Shown one piece after another: positions 16,689-24,985 of a DNA stretch of 64,000 nucleotides. The stretch covers positions 1 through 64,000 of the forward strand of contig NZ_CAKLPZ010000004.1 in the NCBI RefSeq assembly GCF_923081025.1, read 5' to 3'. Each line of letters begins with the position of its first letter. Positions within the stretch are counted from its first letter, which is position 1. This stretch comes from Neolewinella maritima. Lineage in GTDB: Bacteria; Bacteroidota; Bacteroidia; Chitinophagales; Saprospiraceae. A program made the position numbers and the translations under genes. Below the pieces are notes generated by a model, which was given only the letters and a program-made list of their open reading frames with translations, searched no databases and was not told the DNA's origin.

Positions 16689-16925
16689 CTAGACGATCTC
16701 GTGCTCCTTGCGCCGGTTGCGCCACCAGATGAAGCCAACCGTGGCCACCAGCACGTAGGGCATACCCAAAAGGTACAGAATACCCTGGTTGAGCCCCTGA
16801 CCTTCGGTGCCTCCGTTGGCCAGATTGCTTTCTGCCGTAGCGCGGCACATGGGGCACTGAGCGAGTAGCTCACCGCCGGTGCCCAGCAGAACGAGTACGA
16901 GAAGCAAAGTGAGGAAGCGTTTCAT
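16689..16925 (-). CDS. Small membrane protein with CPMC motif, linked to oxidase genes
   Basis: 78 residues: a signal peptide or first helix (1-22), then QCPMCRA directly after it, and a second membrane helix (about 48-65) ending in a basic cytoplasmic tail (WWRNRRKEHE). The CxxC pair would face the periplasm. Similar small CPMC proteins occur beside cytochrome oxidase assembly genes in Bacteroidota, so a role in redox or copper handling during oxidase assembly is plausible, not shown. It starts 10 bases after the DUF420 gene. Confidence 0.7.
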   Translation of the reverse strand: MKRFLTLLLVLVLLGTGGELLAQCPMCRATAESNLANGGTEGQGLNQGILYLLGMPYVLVATVGFIWWRNRRKEHEIV

Positions 16926-16935
16926 GGCGACTGAA

Positions 16936-17574
16936 TTAGGGGTAGTAGGAACGAAGCATAAGGTAGACCACCGGTCCGGTGATGGCGACGTACAGCCACA
17001 AGGGCCAAACGTAGCGCGCCATCTTGCGATGTAGCGTCCATTTACCGGCTATGGCGCGTACAGTAGTTAACAAGATAAAGGGCAAAAGGATGCCCGCCAG
17101 TGTGATGTGAGTAATCAGAATGACCAAGTACCAGGGGCGGGTACCGCTCACCGCAGCGCGTTCCATATCAGTGAGTACGCCGTTCTGATCGGCATCGCCA
17201 AACAGGACCTCGGGGGTAGTGAAGTGATAGGCGACGTAGCAAAGCAGGAAGAGTACCGAAAGCCCCAGTGCGGTAGCATTGGCGTTGCGATGCTTGACGA
17301 ACTGCCCCTTCTTCACGTAATAGAGGGAGAACAGTAGAGCCACTGCGGTGAGGCCATTTAGGGTAGCGTTAACGGCGGGTAGAAAGCGAACATCCCAGTC
17401 AACATCCAGGGTGATCTCCCGCATGGCAAAGACGAGTAGCAGTACCACGGCGGAGAACACGTAGGTAGCGATCTTGAGTAGCCGCTCTTTATTCGGATAC
17501 GTAGCCAGCTCGGGATGGGCGCGTCGCCGTGGGGTTGGCTGGGTGTTCGTGATGGTACTAGAGTTCTCGGCCAC
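16936..17574 (-). CDS. DUF420 membrane protein with EF-hand-like loop
   Basis: 212 residues with five or six membrane helices, matching DUF420 proteins, which accompany caa3-type oxidases and are related to the oxidase assembly factor CtaM. Unusually, residues 127-138 (DADQNGVLTDME) satisfy every coordinating position of a canonical EF-hand calcium loop (D1, D3, N5, G6, L8, T9, E12). It lies in a loop between two helices. The first codons overlap the end of the SCO-like gene by 17 bases, so both are translated from one message. Confidence 0.85.
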   Translation of the reverse strand: MAENSSTITNTQPTPRRRAHPELATYPNKERLLKIATYVFSAVVLLLVFAMREITLDVDWDVRFLPAVNATLNGLTAVALLFSLYYVKKGQFVKHRNANATALGLSVLFLLCYVAYHFTTPEVLFGDADQNGVLTDMERAAVSGTRPWYLVILITHITLAGILLPFILLTTVRAIAGKWTLHRKMARYVWPLWLYVAITGPVVYLMLRSYYP

Positions 17575-18202
17575 GATCTAGGATTATGTCCTGCTTAGCA
17601 GGCAGCGGGATAATTAACGAGATGAGCTGGACCAGACCGATCGCTTCGTCACGGCGGGCCAGGTCGTAGTGCTGCACAATGGTGAGCGAACTATCGACCA
17701 GCGCTACGATGGGCTGGATACCGGGGGAATCATAGCTCCCCAGCGGAAGCTGGAAAGCCTCGGCCGTTGCCGCGAAGTCGCGCTCATCCGCTTGTAGAAA
17801 GCTGAGCATGTCGGACGCCGGAAGATTGTAGGTAGTAGTAAAGTCCTCTACGGCAGCATCGGGATCCTGCGCCAGCACGATAGTGGTAAAATACAGGTTA
17901 GGGCTATCCTGAAACTGCTGATACAGACTATCCAGCATGTGTCCGTACAGCCGGGTGCCTTCTTCCTTTGTGGGGTCCAGCCAACCGACCACCGTCATAG
18001 CTCCTTGCCACTGCTTCGGCACCTCACCACGTATGGAGACTAACCGACTGATGGACGGCATCTTTCCGTAGTCACCCATTGCCTCGATGGCCGAGCGCCG
18101 GTAGTTGGCCCCGTTGCGCAGGTAGACGAACGAGACGGCTGGTAGTCCGACCAGGATAAACAGCACAATCGCCGTACCGAACCACTTCTTGGCCCTTGCC
18201 AT
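17558..18202 (-). CDS. SCO-like thioredoxin-fold protein without copper motif
   Basis: 214 residues: one N-terminal membrane anchor (about 8-28) and a periplasmic thioredoxin-like domain. Size, position in the oxidase cluster and layout recall SCO1/SenC, which delivers copper to the CuA site of subunit II. However the CxxxC copper pair is missing; the corresponding stretch reads VVGWLDPTKEEG, and no Cys occurs in the mature domain. It may be a degenerate SCO with a structural role. Overlaps the DUF420 gene. Confidence 0.65.
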   Translation of the reverse strand: MARAKKWFGTAIVLFILVGLPAVSFVYLRNGANYRRSAIEAMGDYGKMPSISRLVSIRGEVPKQWQGAMTVVGWLDPTKEEGTRLYGHMLDSLYQQFQDSPNLYFTTIVLAQDPDAAVEDFTTTYNLPASDMLSFLQADERDFAATAEAFQLPLGSYDSPGIQPIVALVDSSLTIVQHYDLARRDEAIGLVQLISLIIPLPAKQDIILDRGREL

Positions 18203-18294
18203 ACTAAGGTGTTTGTACTAACAACCCGCTTTCGGCTACAGGGATTAGCGTGTTGTTCAATGTGACTGAATTATGTTACCATCCAGGTCTAACT

Positions 18295-18333
18295 ACGGAA
18301 GGTTTGGGAACCCTTGTTTCCCAAACCTTCCGT
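18295..18333. terminator. 16-bp perfect hairpin downstream of oxidase subunit IV
   Basis: 18295-18310 is an exact inverted copy of 18318-18333, with a 7-base loop. It lies 20 bases beyond the subunit IV stop and upstream of the SCO-like gene. It has no T-run on either strand, so it could be an attenuator, an RNA-stability stem or a protein site rather than a simple terminator. The rest of the gap 18203-18352 shows nothing else. Confidence 0.55.
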
Positions 18334-18352
18334 AAGTGCATGCAGATTGCTA

Positions 18353-18772
18353 TTAAGCCGGTACCTCCTCCAGCATATATACATCTTCGAGCAGGCCAAC
18401 TGGTGCGGCTACGGGAGCCTTGGCTTCGTTGCGGAACTCGATCTTCTCACGATTCTTGCGCCAGGCATCTCCTTCGTTGAAAAAGGCGATCAGCGCCCAG
18501 AGTAAGAGAAAGGTAGGTAGCAGGACACTCATGGCCAAGCCCTTCACTTCGTACCCCATGTGCATGAACTCGTAGATAATGAAGTAGGCCTTATAGACCG
18601 AGAGGGCAATGATCAGCAGCGATGCGACGTAGATCAATGGACGGATATTCTCCGCAAACTCGGCTGCCTTGAGCAGGGAGAGAAGTACTTCGACCACCGT
18701 GACTGCGGCGAGCAGTCCAAGGCCCTTCCAGACTCCACTGACTGATTCCTCGTAGCTTAAATGTTGTGCCAT
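18353..18772 (-). CDS. Cytochrome c oxidase subunit IV (small membrane subunit)
   Basis: 139 residues with three membrane helices (about 17-35, 43-65 and 80-98) and a charged C-terminal tail of about 40 residues. It matches the bacterial oxidase subunit IV family, a small stabilising subunit of caa3 oxidase. It lies 43 bases downstream of subunit III in the same operon. The tail after residue 100 is longer than usual for this family. Confidence 0.85.
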   Translation of the reverse strand: MAQHLSYEESVSGVWKGLGLLAAVTVVEVLLSLLKAAEFAENIRPLIYVASLLIIALSVYKAYFIIYEFMHMGYEVKGLAMSVLLPTFLLLWALIAFFNEGDAWRKNREKIEFRNEAKAPVAAPVGLLEDVYMLEEVPA

Positions 18773-18815
18773 GATATTCTATTAGAGTGTAAGTAAAGGT
18801 TGGAGTAGTCCTGGA

Positions 18816-19823
18816 TCACAGGAGGTAGAAAACGAGGAATACAAAAACCCATACCAAGTCTACAAAGTGCCAGTACAGACCGATCTTTTCGACCATCTCG
18901 TAGCCGTTCATCCGGGCGGTGTACACACCGCTACCGGCGTTGATCAGGATGATAAGTAGGAAGATAACTCCGGTAGCTACGTGAAAGCCGTGGAAGCCGG
19001 TGATTCCGAAGAACAGCGCACCAAAGGCTGTAGGTCCGAACTCCTGTACGCGAACGTACTCTGCTCCATCCTCCTCTACTACATACTTGCGGTGAATGAA
19101 CCGCTTGGCATTTTCGTTGATGGTGCCGTCCGCCTGTAGACCGTCGACCACGTAGCCTGGGTAGTCACCCGGTACCTCACTGTAGGTGAAGTGGTCCGCT
19201 CCTTCGTGCTCTTCTTCACCTCCGTGTACCTCACCGGCTACATGAAGCAGGTAGGTCTCGCCGGCTACCACTTCTTCGTCGCTGCGCTCGCCGGTCTCAG
19301 GGTCCAGGTAGTACCCGTTATCGGTGTAGGTGCCGAAGGGATTAGTCGTCACCGTCATATTTTCCTTGACGATCAGGTTAGACCACTCCCAGGCCTGACA
19401 GCCCAGAAAGCCTGCACCGCCTAACACGGTGAGTAGCATCCAGAAAACTACACCACGCTTATTCTCCCGTGCGCCCTCCTGAACGGCACGTACCATGGTA
19501 CCCGAACTGATAATGAGCAGGAACGACATGAAGGTGACGAAAATGAGGGGGGCCTGCTCGTTCGGAAATAATTCATTGATGCCGAAAGGGGCCGTAGCGA
19601 ATACCCGGTCTGGAACGGGCCAGCTGGGGCTACTGAAGCGGAGTGCTCCGTAAGCGATCAGGAAGCCCGCAAAGGTGAAGGCATCCGATAGCAGGAAGTA
19701 CCACATCATCAACTTACCGTAGGACGTGCGGAAAGGCTTCCGGTCCCCACCAGCCCAGTCGCTGTTCAGTTCAGGTTTCTGATCCTCGGCGATGATGATA
19801 TCTGTATCGCGTTCTTCGGTCAT
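18816..19823 (-). CDS. coxC: Cytochrome c oxidase subunit III with long periplasmic insertion
   Basis: 335 residues. The helices of subunit III are recognisable (GKLMMWYFLLSDAFTFAGFLIAYG; FGITGFHGFHVATG; GLYWHFVDLVWVFVFLVFY). Between helix WEWSNLI (about 150) and FGPTAFGALFFG (about 262) lies an insertion of roughly 105 residues that is rich in Asp, Glu and His (for example HGGEEEHEGADH). This insertion is absent from the second subunit III-like protein encoded next door. Subunit III stabilises the oxidase core. Confidence 0.88.
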   Translation of the reverse strand: MTEERDTDIIIAEDQKPELNSDWAGGDRKPFRTSYGKLMMWYFLLSDAFTFAGFLIAYGALRFSSPSWPVPDRVFATAPFGINELFPNEQAPLIFVTFMSFLLIISSGTMVRAVQEGARENKRGVVFWMLLTVLGGAGFLGCQAWEWSNLIVKENMTVTTNPFGTYTDNGYYLDPETGERSDEEVVAGETYLLHVAGEVHGGEEEHEGADHFTYSEVPGDYPGYVVDGLQADGTINENAKRFIHRKYVVEEDGAEYVRVQEFGPTAFGALFFGITGFHGFHVATGVIFLLIILINAGSGVYTARMNGYEMVEKIGLYWHFVDLVWVFVFLVFYLL

Positions 19824-19857
19824 GATTAGGGGTTATAGTGGGTATACGTAGTGAGTG

Positions 19858-19879
19858 AGCTGTACGTAGTAGTACAGCT
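19858..19879. repeat. Small inverted repeat at the end of the upstream subunit III gene
   Basis: AGCTGTAC at 19858-19865 pairs perfectly with GTACAGCT at 19872-19879, with a 6-base loop. It touches the stop codon of the subunit III-like gene and lies in the 55-base gap before coxC. It may tune processing or expression between two operon genes. Confidence 0.4.
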
Positions 19880-20478
19880 TAGCGCTGCAAACTTAAGAAG
19901 ATGATCAGGTAAAGCCAGAGCACATCCACAAAATGCCAGTAGATCATGATCAATTCCAGGCGTAATTGCCGGACCGGCGTCCGCCGGAGCTTGAGCACGA
20001 AGGCCAGCACGACCGATACGGCCAGGGCTGCGATACCACCCACCACGTGGGCGGCATGTAACCAACTGATGCTGTAAACAAAATCGCCTGCAGGATTGAT
20101 CTTTAGTGGGACTCCCTGGGCGGCAAGAGCTTCCCAGCCCATGTACTGCAGCACCAGAAACGCGATACCGAGTACGAGCGTGGTAACGATCCATCCTTTA
20201 TACGCACCACTTCGTTCACGTTTGAAGGCCCGGTGTGCGAGCTGCAAAGTTAGGCTACTGGTCAGGATGACCAAAGTGTTGATGTAGAAAATCCCGGGAA
20301 TAGAGAACTCCAGCCAGTTGCCCGATGCGCGACGTACGATGTAGGCGCTGGTGAGCGCGATAAACATCATGACCAGACTCGTAATACCGACGTAGAGCAC
20401 CATCTTGTGAGGGTGCACCTTATTGCGTCGGGTAGCCGCCTCGATCTGCTGATCTACGCGTGTCTCCATTGTACTCAT
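19879..20478 (-). CDS. Second heme-copper oxidase subunit III-like protein
   Basis: 199 residues with five membrane helices. It is a compact subunit III homologue (FIALTSAYIVRR, SWLHAAHVVGG, YWHFVDVLWLYLIIF). ATG 20478 overlaps the ctaB stop by four bases (ATGA), so translation is coupled. Two neighbouring subunit III genes, one compact and one with a large insertion, are common in Bacteroidota caa3 clusters. The upstream reading frame to 20643 is antisense within ctaB and was dropped. Confidence 0.85.
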   Translation of the reverse strand: MSTMETRVDQQIEAATRRNKVHPHKMVLYVGITSLVMMFIALTSAYIVRRASGNWLEFSIPGIFYINTLVILTSSLTLQLAHRAFKRERSGAYKGWIVTTLVLGIAFLVLQYMGWEALAAQGVPLKINPAGDFVYSISWLHAAHVVGGIAALAVSVVLAFVLKLRRTPVRQLRLELIMIYWHFVDVLWLYLIIFLSLQR

Positions 20479-21386
20479 AACCAAATCATTTTGCCCGCCC
20501 AGTACAGGGTAAACACGAGGGGCAGGTATGCGAATGAGTAAAACATCATATTCAGGGCCGTACGGCGGTCGGGTGCAAGCCAGAAGCGCCAGGCGAAGTA
20601 GCAAAAGAGTACACTCAGTGCTACAACAAGTGATACAGCCCACAGGGCCGAAATGCCCAAGAAATAAGGCAGTACACCGAGCGGAACCAGGATAGCTGCT
20701 GCCACCACTGAGTCCCGACCCAGCAGGGGTGCATCGACACTGCCGTTGCGTTCGGGTACCAACTTAAAACCCGCCTTCTGATAATCCGCAGCCCCTAAGA
20801 AGCCGATGGCGTAGAAGTGCGGAAGCTGCCAGAAGAACTGAATGGTAAACAGCGTGATGCCGAGTGAGGTGATGGACCCTTCCGCCGCTGCGCATCCAAT
20901 GAGTGCAGGTAGCGCACCGGGGATAGCACCTACAAGTACGGCAACCGGCCCTACCCGTTTGAGGGGGGTATAAACAAAGGCATAGCTGATGAGCGATACC
21001 ATTCCTAGAAAGGCAGTCCAGGGATTAAAGAGCGCAAGCAGACTGATGCCGCCGATACTGGCAAAACCCGCCAGAAGTAAGGCGTCGCTGCTAGACATTC
21101 TACCGTCTGCGATAGGCCGGGCTTTAGTGCGCTCCATCTCCCGATCGTAGTCCTTCTCGAGTATCTCGTTGATGATGTTTGCTGCGGCGGTGGTGAGAAA
21201 TCCACCACCCGTCAGTACGGCTACGGCCCACCAGCTAAAGCTTCCAGCCGACAGGGCTACTAAGTAGGCCAGTACGGAGGATAGCACGACGGTAGCGGAA
21301 AGCCGGAACTTGACGAGTGCACCTAGGTCAGATAGCCACCTGCTCCATGCGCTTGCTTCCACCTGACTTGTACTCGATGCTTTCAT
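20475..21386 (-). CDS. ctaB: Protoheme IX farnesyltransferase (heme O synthase)
   Basis: 303 residues, eight or nine membrane helices. CtaB/CyoE attaches a farnesyl chain to heme B, making heme O on the way to heme A of the oxidase. The UbiA-type Asp-rich motif (NIINEILEKDYDREMERTKA) and a second region (YTPLKR) are present. It opens the distal part of the oxidase block, right after a terminator that follows coxA, and is translationally coupled to the next gene. Confidence 0.95.
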   Translation of the reverse strand: MKASSTSQVEASAWSRWLSDLGALVKFRLSATVVLSSVLAYLVALSAGSFSWWAVAVLTGGGFLTTAAANIINEILEKDYDREMERTKARPIADGRMSSSDALLLAGFASIGGISLLALFNPWTAFLGMVSLISYAFVYTPLKRVGPVAVLVGAIPGALPALIGCAAAEGSITSLGITLFTIQFFWQLPHFYAIGFLGAADYQKAGFKLVPERNGSVDAPLLGRDSVVAAAILVPLGVLPYFLGISALWAVSLVVALSVLFCYFAWRFWLAPDRRTALNMMFYSFAYLPLVFTLYWAGKMIWL

Positions 21387-21394
21387 GCTGCTGT

Positions 21395-21440
21395 AAAAAA
21401 CAACCCGTAGTTCAAGGCGACGGGCCTACGAACTACGGGT
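21395..21440 (-). terminator. Rho-independent terminator after coxA
   Basis: On the minus strand an 11-bp stem (21430-21440 with 21403-21413) is followed by TTGTTTTTT. It lies 40 bases after the coxA stop and only about 10 bases before the ctaB start, so it separates coxBA from the ctaB genes or acts as an attenuator. Confidence 0.8.
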
Positions 21441-21481
21441 CGCCGGAAGAAGAACATTCACTTGGTGTTCTCCGGGTTCAA

Positions 21482-23338
21482 TTAATGATCGTGGGTTTCA
21501 CCCTCCATGATGGGCTGAATCTGAGGGATGTAGTCGATACCGTCCTTGCTGTAGTCATACGCCCAGCGTTGTACGGTAGGTAGTTTGCCCGGCCAGTTAC
21601 CGTGACCCGTCTCGATCGGAGTGGTCCACTCCAGCGTGTTAGCCTGGTAGGGGTTCTTAACCGTGAGCTTACGTCCCTTCCAGATGCTCCAGAAGAAGTT
21701 GATGACAAACAGCAACTGGAAACCGAAGGTGATGATCGCCGCGATGGTGATGAACTTGTTCATTCCATCAAAGTGACCGAAGGTTTGGAAGTTGTCGAAG
21801 CTGTAGTAGCGTCGGGGTACACCGGCCATACCTAGATAGTGCATGGGCCAGAAGACACAGTATGCACCGATCAGCGTGCCCCAGAAGTGAAGCTTACCGA
21901 GGGTTTCGTTCATGAAGCGTCCGTACATCTTGGGGAACCAGTGGTAGACACCCGCATACATACCGAAGAAGGCGGCGACACCCATAACGATGTGGAAGTG
22001 AGCTACTACGAAGTAGGTATCGTGCAGTTGAATGTCCAGTGCCGAGTTACCCAACCAGATACCGGTCAGACCACCCGAGATGAACATCGATACGAACCCG
22101 ATCGCAAACAAGCTGGCCGGGTTGAAGCGGATGTCTCCCCCGTACAACGTAGCGATCCAGTTGAAGACCTTTACCGCGGACGGTACCGCGATGATCAGCG
22201 TGAAGATCACGAAGAAGTTAGCGATGAAGGGATTGATACCCGACATAAACATGTGGTGTGCCCAAACGATGAAGGCCAGAAACGCAATCGCCAGGATGGA
22301 GAACACCATGGCCTGGTAGCCGAAGATCGGCTTGCGGGCATTAACACTTAACACTTCCGATACGATACCGAAAGCCGGTAGGATGATGATGTACACCTCT
22401 GGGTGACCCAGGAACCAGAACAAATGCTGGTAGAGGATCGGACTACCACCTACGTGGTCAAGAGCAGCACCTCCGATGTAAATGTCACTAAGGTAGAAGC
22501 TCGTACCTACGCCACGATCCAGCATGAGCAGGAAGAAGGCGGAGGTGAGTACGGGGAAGGAAAGCAGTCCCAGAATAGCCGTGACGAAGAACGCCCAGAT
22601 GGGCAGCGGCAAGCGCCACATGCTCATCCCCTTCGTACGAAGGTTAAGTACCGTAGTGATGTAGTTGATACCACCGAGCAGTACCGAGACTACGAAGAGT
22701 ACCAGGGAGATAGTCCAGAGCGTCATACCGGCACCGGAACCGTCCATGGCCTGTGGTAGAGCGGACAGGGGTGGGTAGGCTACCCAACCGCCGGCAAAGG
22801 GGCCGGTAGAAAGGAAGAGCGAGGCAAACATGATGGTTCCCGAAATGAAGAAGAACCAGTAGCTAAGCATATTGAGCAGCGGCGAAGCCATGTCCCGGGC
22901 ACCGATCATCAGGGGGATGAGTAGGTTGGAAAAGGTTCCAGACAGTCCGGCAGTAAGCACGAAGAATACCAGAATGGTACCGTGCATAGTGACCAGCGCA
23001 TAGTAAAAGTCAGCAACCAGCGTACCTACACCATCTTCGTTGATCGCGATCCACTTACCGAGTACCGGCTGTAGCCACGCCAGACTCTCCTCAGGAAAGC
23101 CTAGCTGCATGCGGAAGATCAGCGACATGGCACCACCAATGATGGCCCACATCATTCCCGTGATCAGGAACTGCTTGGCGATCATCTTGTGATCCTGACT
23201 AAAAATATAGTGGGATACGAAATTCGACTGATACTTGTCACCGTGGTGGTGCTCGTGAAAGTGGTCGTCGTACCCAAATTCCTCGATAAGTGCGTCATCG
23301 CGCTTTACGGGGGCCGTAGTAAGAACTGCAGTAGCCAT
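21482..23338 (-). CDS. coxA: Cytochrome c oxidase subunit I (caa3-type)
   Basis: 618 residues and about 12-14 helices. This is the catalytic core that reduces oxygen and pumps protons. Metal ligands are visible: a heme a His in TMHGTILVFF, the CuB His and cross-linked Tyr in FLGHPEVYIIIL, the CuB His pair in VWAHHMF, and the heme a3/a His residues in VAHFHIVMG. The HPEVY motif with a downstream Tyr indicates an A-type oxidase. The N-terminus is His-rich (DDHFHEHHHGDK). It follows coxB by 32 bases and ends at a terminator. Confidence 0.98.
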   Translation of the reverse strand: MATAVLTTAPVKRDDALIEEFGYDDHFHEHHHGDKYQSNFVSHYIFSQDHKMIAKQFLITGMMWAIIGGAMSLIFRMQLGFPEESLAWLQPVLGKWIAINEDGVGTLVADFYYALVTMHGTILVFFVLTAGLSGTFSNLLIPLMIGARDMASPLLNMLSYWFFFISGTIMFASLFLSTGPFAGGWVAYPPLSALPQAMDGSGAGMTLWTISLVLFVVSVLLGGINYITTVLNLRTKGMSMWRLPLPIWAFFVTAILGLLSFPVLTSAFFLLMLDRGVGTSFYLSDIYIGGAALDHVGGSPILYQHLFWFLGHPEVYIIILPAFGIVSEVLSVNARKPIFGYQAMVFSILAIAFLAFIVWAHHMFMSGINPFIANFFVIFTLIIAVPSAVKVFNWIATLYGGDIRFNPASLFAIGFVSMFISGGLTGIWLGNSALDIQLHDTYFVVAHFHIVMGVAAFFGMYAGVYHWFPKMYGRFMNETLGKLHFWGTLIGAYCVFWPMHYLGMAGVPRRYYSFDNFQTFGHFDGMNKFITIAAIITFGFQLLFVINFFWSIWKGRKLTVKNPYQANTLEWTTPIETGHGNWPGKLPTVQRWAYDYSKDGIDYIPQIQPIMEGETHDH

Positions 23339-23370
23339 GGGATCTAGATTAGGATGTGTGTAAACCTATA

Positions 23371-24891
23371 TTATTTGGATGCTTCCTGAGCGAACTCTGG
23401 CTCGCTGGGTGCTCCTTCTACAATGTAAAATTCCGTGCGACGGTTGCGCATTCGCCCCGCTTCAGTAGCATTATCTGCTACCGGACGGTCAGCACCGTAA
23501 CCCCGGCTTCCGAGGCGGTTGTTGGCAATACCGCCAGCCGATAGATAGTCGCGTACTGCACGAGCGCGTTGCTCGCTCAGCGTGAGATTTGCTGCCGCAT
23601 CACCGGTATCGTCCGTATGACCGAGTAGCATGGCGCTGACACCTTCGTTCGACTGTAGGAAGCCGATCATATCGTTCAGCTGGTACTGGCTACTATCGGT
23701 AAGGGTAGCGGAGCCCGTTTCGAACGTCACGTAGTCCAGCGTGATGATGTTGTCGTCGTTGTCTGGAGTGGCCAGGGCATTGTCAGCCAATTGGGTGAAC
23801 TCCTGACGGCGTTCTTTGACCTGAGCCATGAGTAGCGGGTCATCCTTGGTGCCCTTCACGTTGCTCAAGTAGTAGGATTTCTGTCCGGCATACCAGACAT
23901 CGAAGTCCTCTTGCTCCATAATAGTCACGACACGTGCCATGGAGTAGTGACCCTTTCCACATAGTTCGGCACACGCAAGCTCGAAATTGCGCGTTTCCCA
24001 CAGTTCCTTACCGTCGTCGCTTTCCGGATCAGGAATCTGATACTCCGCGTACTCGGAAAGGCTTTGCCGCCACTCCCGGGTGGTCTTGGTAGGAGTGAAG
24101 ACGAAGTAGGTAGGTAGTCCCGGTACTGCATCCATTTTCACGCGAAACTGCGGAAGGTAAAAGTCATGCAGTACATCTTTAGCCGTGATACGGACACGTA
24201 CTTTCTGATCTACCGGAAGCGTCACGTCATTGACGAGAATATCATCATGGTTCTTGGGATCGGTCCAGTCCTGGCCCAGGGGATTCGCACCTGTGATTAG
24301 GCGGAAGTCCTTACGCCCTAACAGGCCATCGGGACCGGGGTAGCGCATCTGCCAGGCAAACTGATAGCCGGTGGCTTCGATCTCCATGTAATTGTCATCA
24401 GCACCGACATCACTCATGATATCGTTCCAAGCGTCCAGTCCACCTACTACGAGGAATGTCATGACAATAGCGGGGATACCCGTCCATACCAACTCCACGG
24501 TATTGTTGTGGCTGAGGTACAGTGCCTTATGACCTTTGCGGGTACGGAACTTATAAGCGTAGTAGAACAGCGCGAAGTTGGTGAGCAGGAAAGCTGCATA
24601 CGTGATACCTAGCGTCCACTTCATCATGGAATCGATGGAACTGCCGTGTAAGGAGGCAGATTCGTGCGGACCGAAACCAAGAATCCAGTTCTTATAGTAG
24701 TAGGCGGAAACAGTAGTCAAGACAAGGAACACGATCATGAAGACCAGTAGTCCCTTCCCCGTGGAGGCTACCGCGGTAGCTTCTACTTCTTCCTTGCCGC
24801 GAAGCTGCTTGGCCAGGTCCCGTACACGGGCGATCTGGACGATGATGAGCAGCAACAACGCGATACACAAAAAGACGATCAACGTAGTCAT
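23371..24891 (-). CDS. coxB: Cytochrome c oxidase subunit II fused to an OmpA-like domain
   Basis: 506 residues, far longer than a plain subunit II. Residues 1-160 hold membrane helices. Residues 165-335 form the periplasmic CuA domain, with its ligands in VLHDFYLPQ (His242) and CAELCGKGHYSM (Cys307, Cys311, His315, Met318). Residues 381-490 form a complete OmpA C-terminal domain: VTFETGSATLT, LLGHTDDTGDAAANLTLSEQRARAV (split across the usual Asp and Arg peptidoglycan ligands), GSRGYGADRP and NRRTEF. Instead of the cytochrome c domain that names many caa3 oxidases, the tail is a peptidoglycan-binding fold on the same periplasmic side. Between the domains is a charged helix. A conserved 24-base motif lies upstream. 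Confidence 0.95.
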   Translation of the reverse strand: MTTLIVFLCIALLLLIIVQIARVRDLAKQLRGKEEVEATAVASTGKGLLVFMIVFLVLTTVSAYYYKNWILGFGPHESASLHGSSIDSMMKWTLGITYAAFLLTNFALFYYAYKFRTRKGHKALYLSHNNTVELVWTGIPAIVMTFLVVGGLDAWNDIMSDVGADDNYMEIEATGYQFAWQMRYPGPDGLLGRKDFRLITGANPLGQDWTDPKNHDDILVNDVTLPVDQKVRVRITAKDVLHDFYLPQFRVKMDAVPGLPTYFVFTPTKTTREWRQSLSEYAEYQIPDPESDDGKELWETRNFELACAELCGKGHYSMARVVTIMEQEDFDVWYAGQKSYYLSNVKGTKDDPLLMAQVKERRQEFTQLADNALATPDNDDNIITLDYVTFETGSATLTDSSQYQLNDMIGFLQSNEGVSAMLLGHTDDTGDAAANLTLSEQRARAVRDYLSAGGIANNRLGSRGYGADRPVADNATEAGRMRNRRTEFYIVEGAPSEPEFAQEASK

Positions 24892-24944
24892 TCGAGTAGA
24901 TTAGCTTGGTGAAAGCCCACAAACCCAACGGTTTGTTTAGGATA

Positions 24945-24952
24945 CAAATTTA
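24945..24952 (-). promoter_or_regulatory. Candidate -7 box TAAATTTG of coxB
   Basis: On the minus strand TAAATTTG matches TAnnTTTG, about 54 bases before the coxB ATG. No TTTG -33 box is found at 20 bases. The shared 24-base motif ends about 34 bases upstream of it, which is a reasonable place for an activator-dependent promoter. Confidence 0.4.
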
Positions 24953-24985
24953 ACGATAGACGCCTCGGATGGTTACCTCCTTGCA

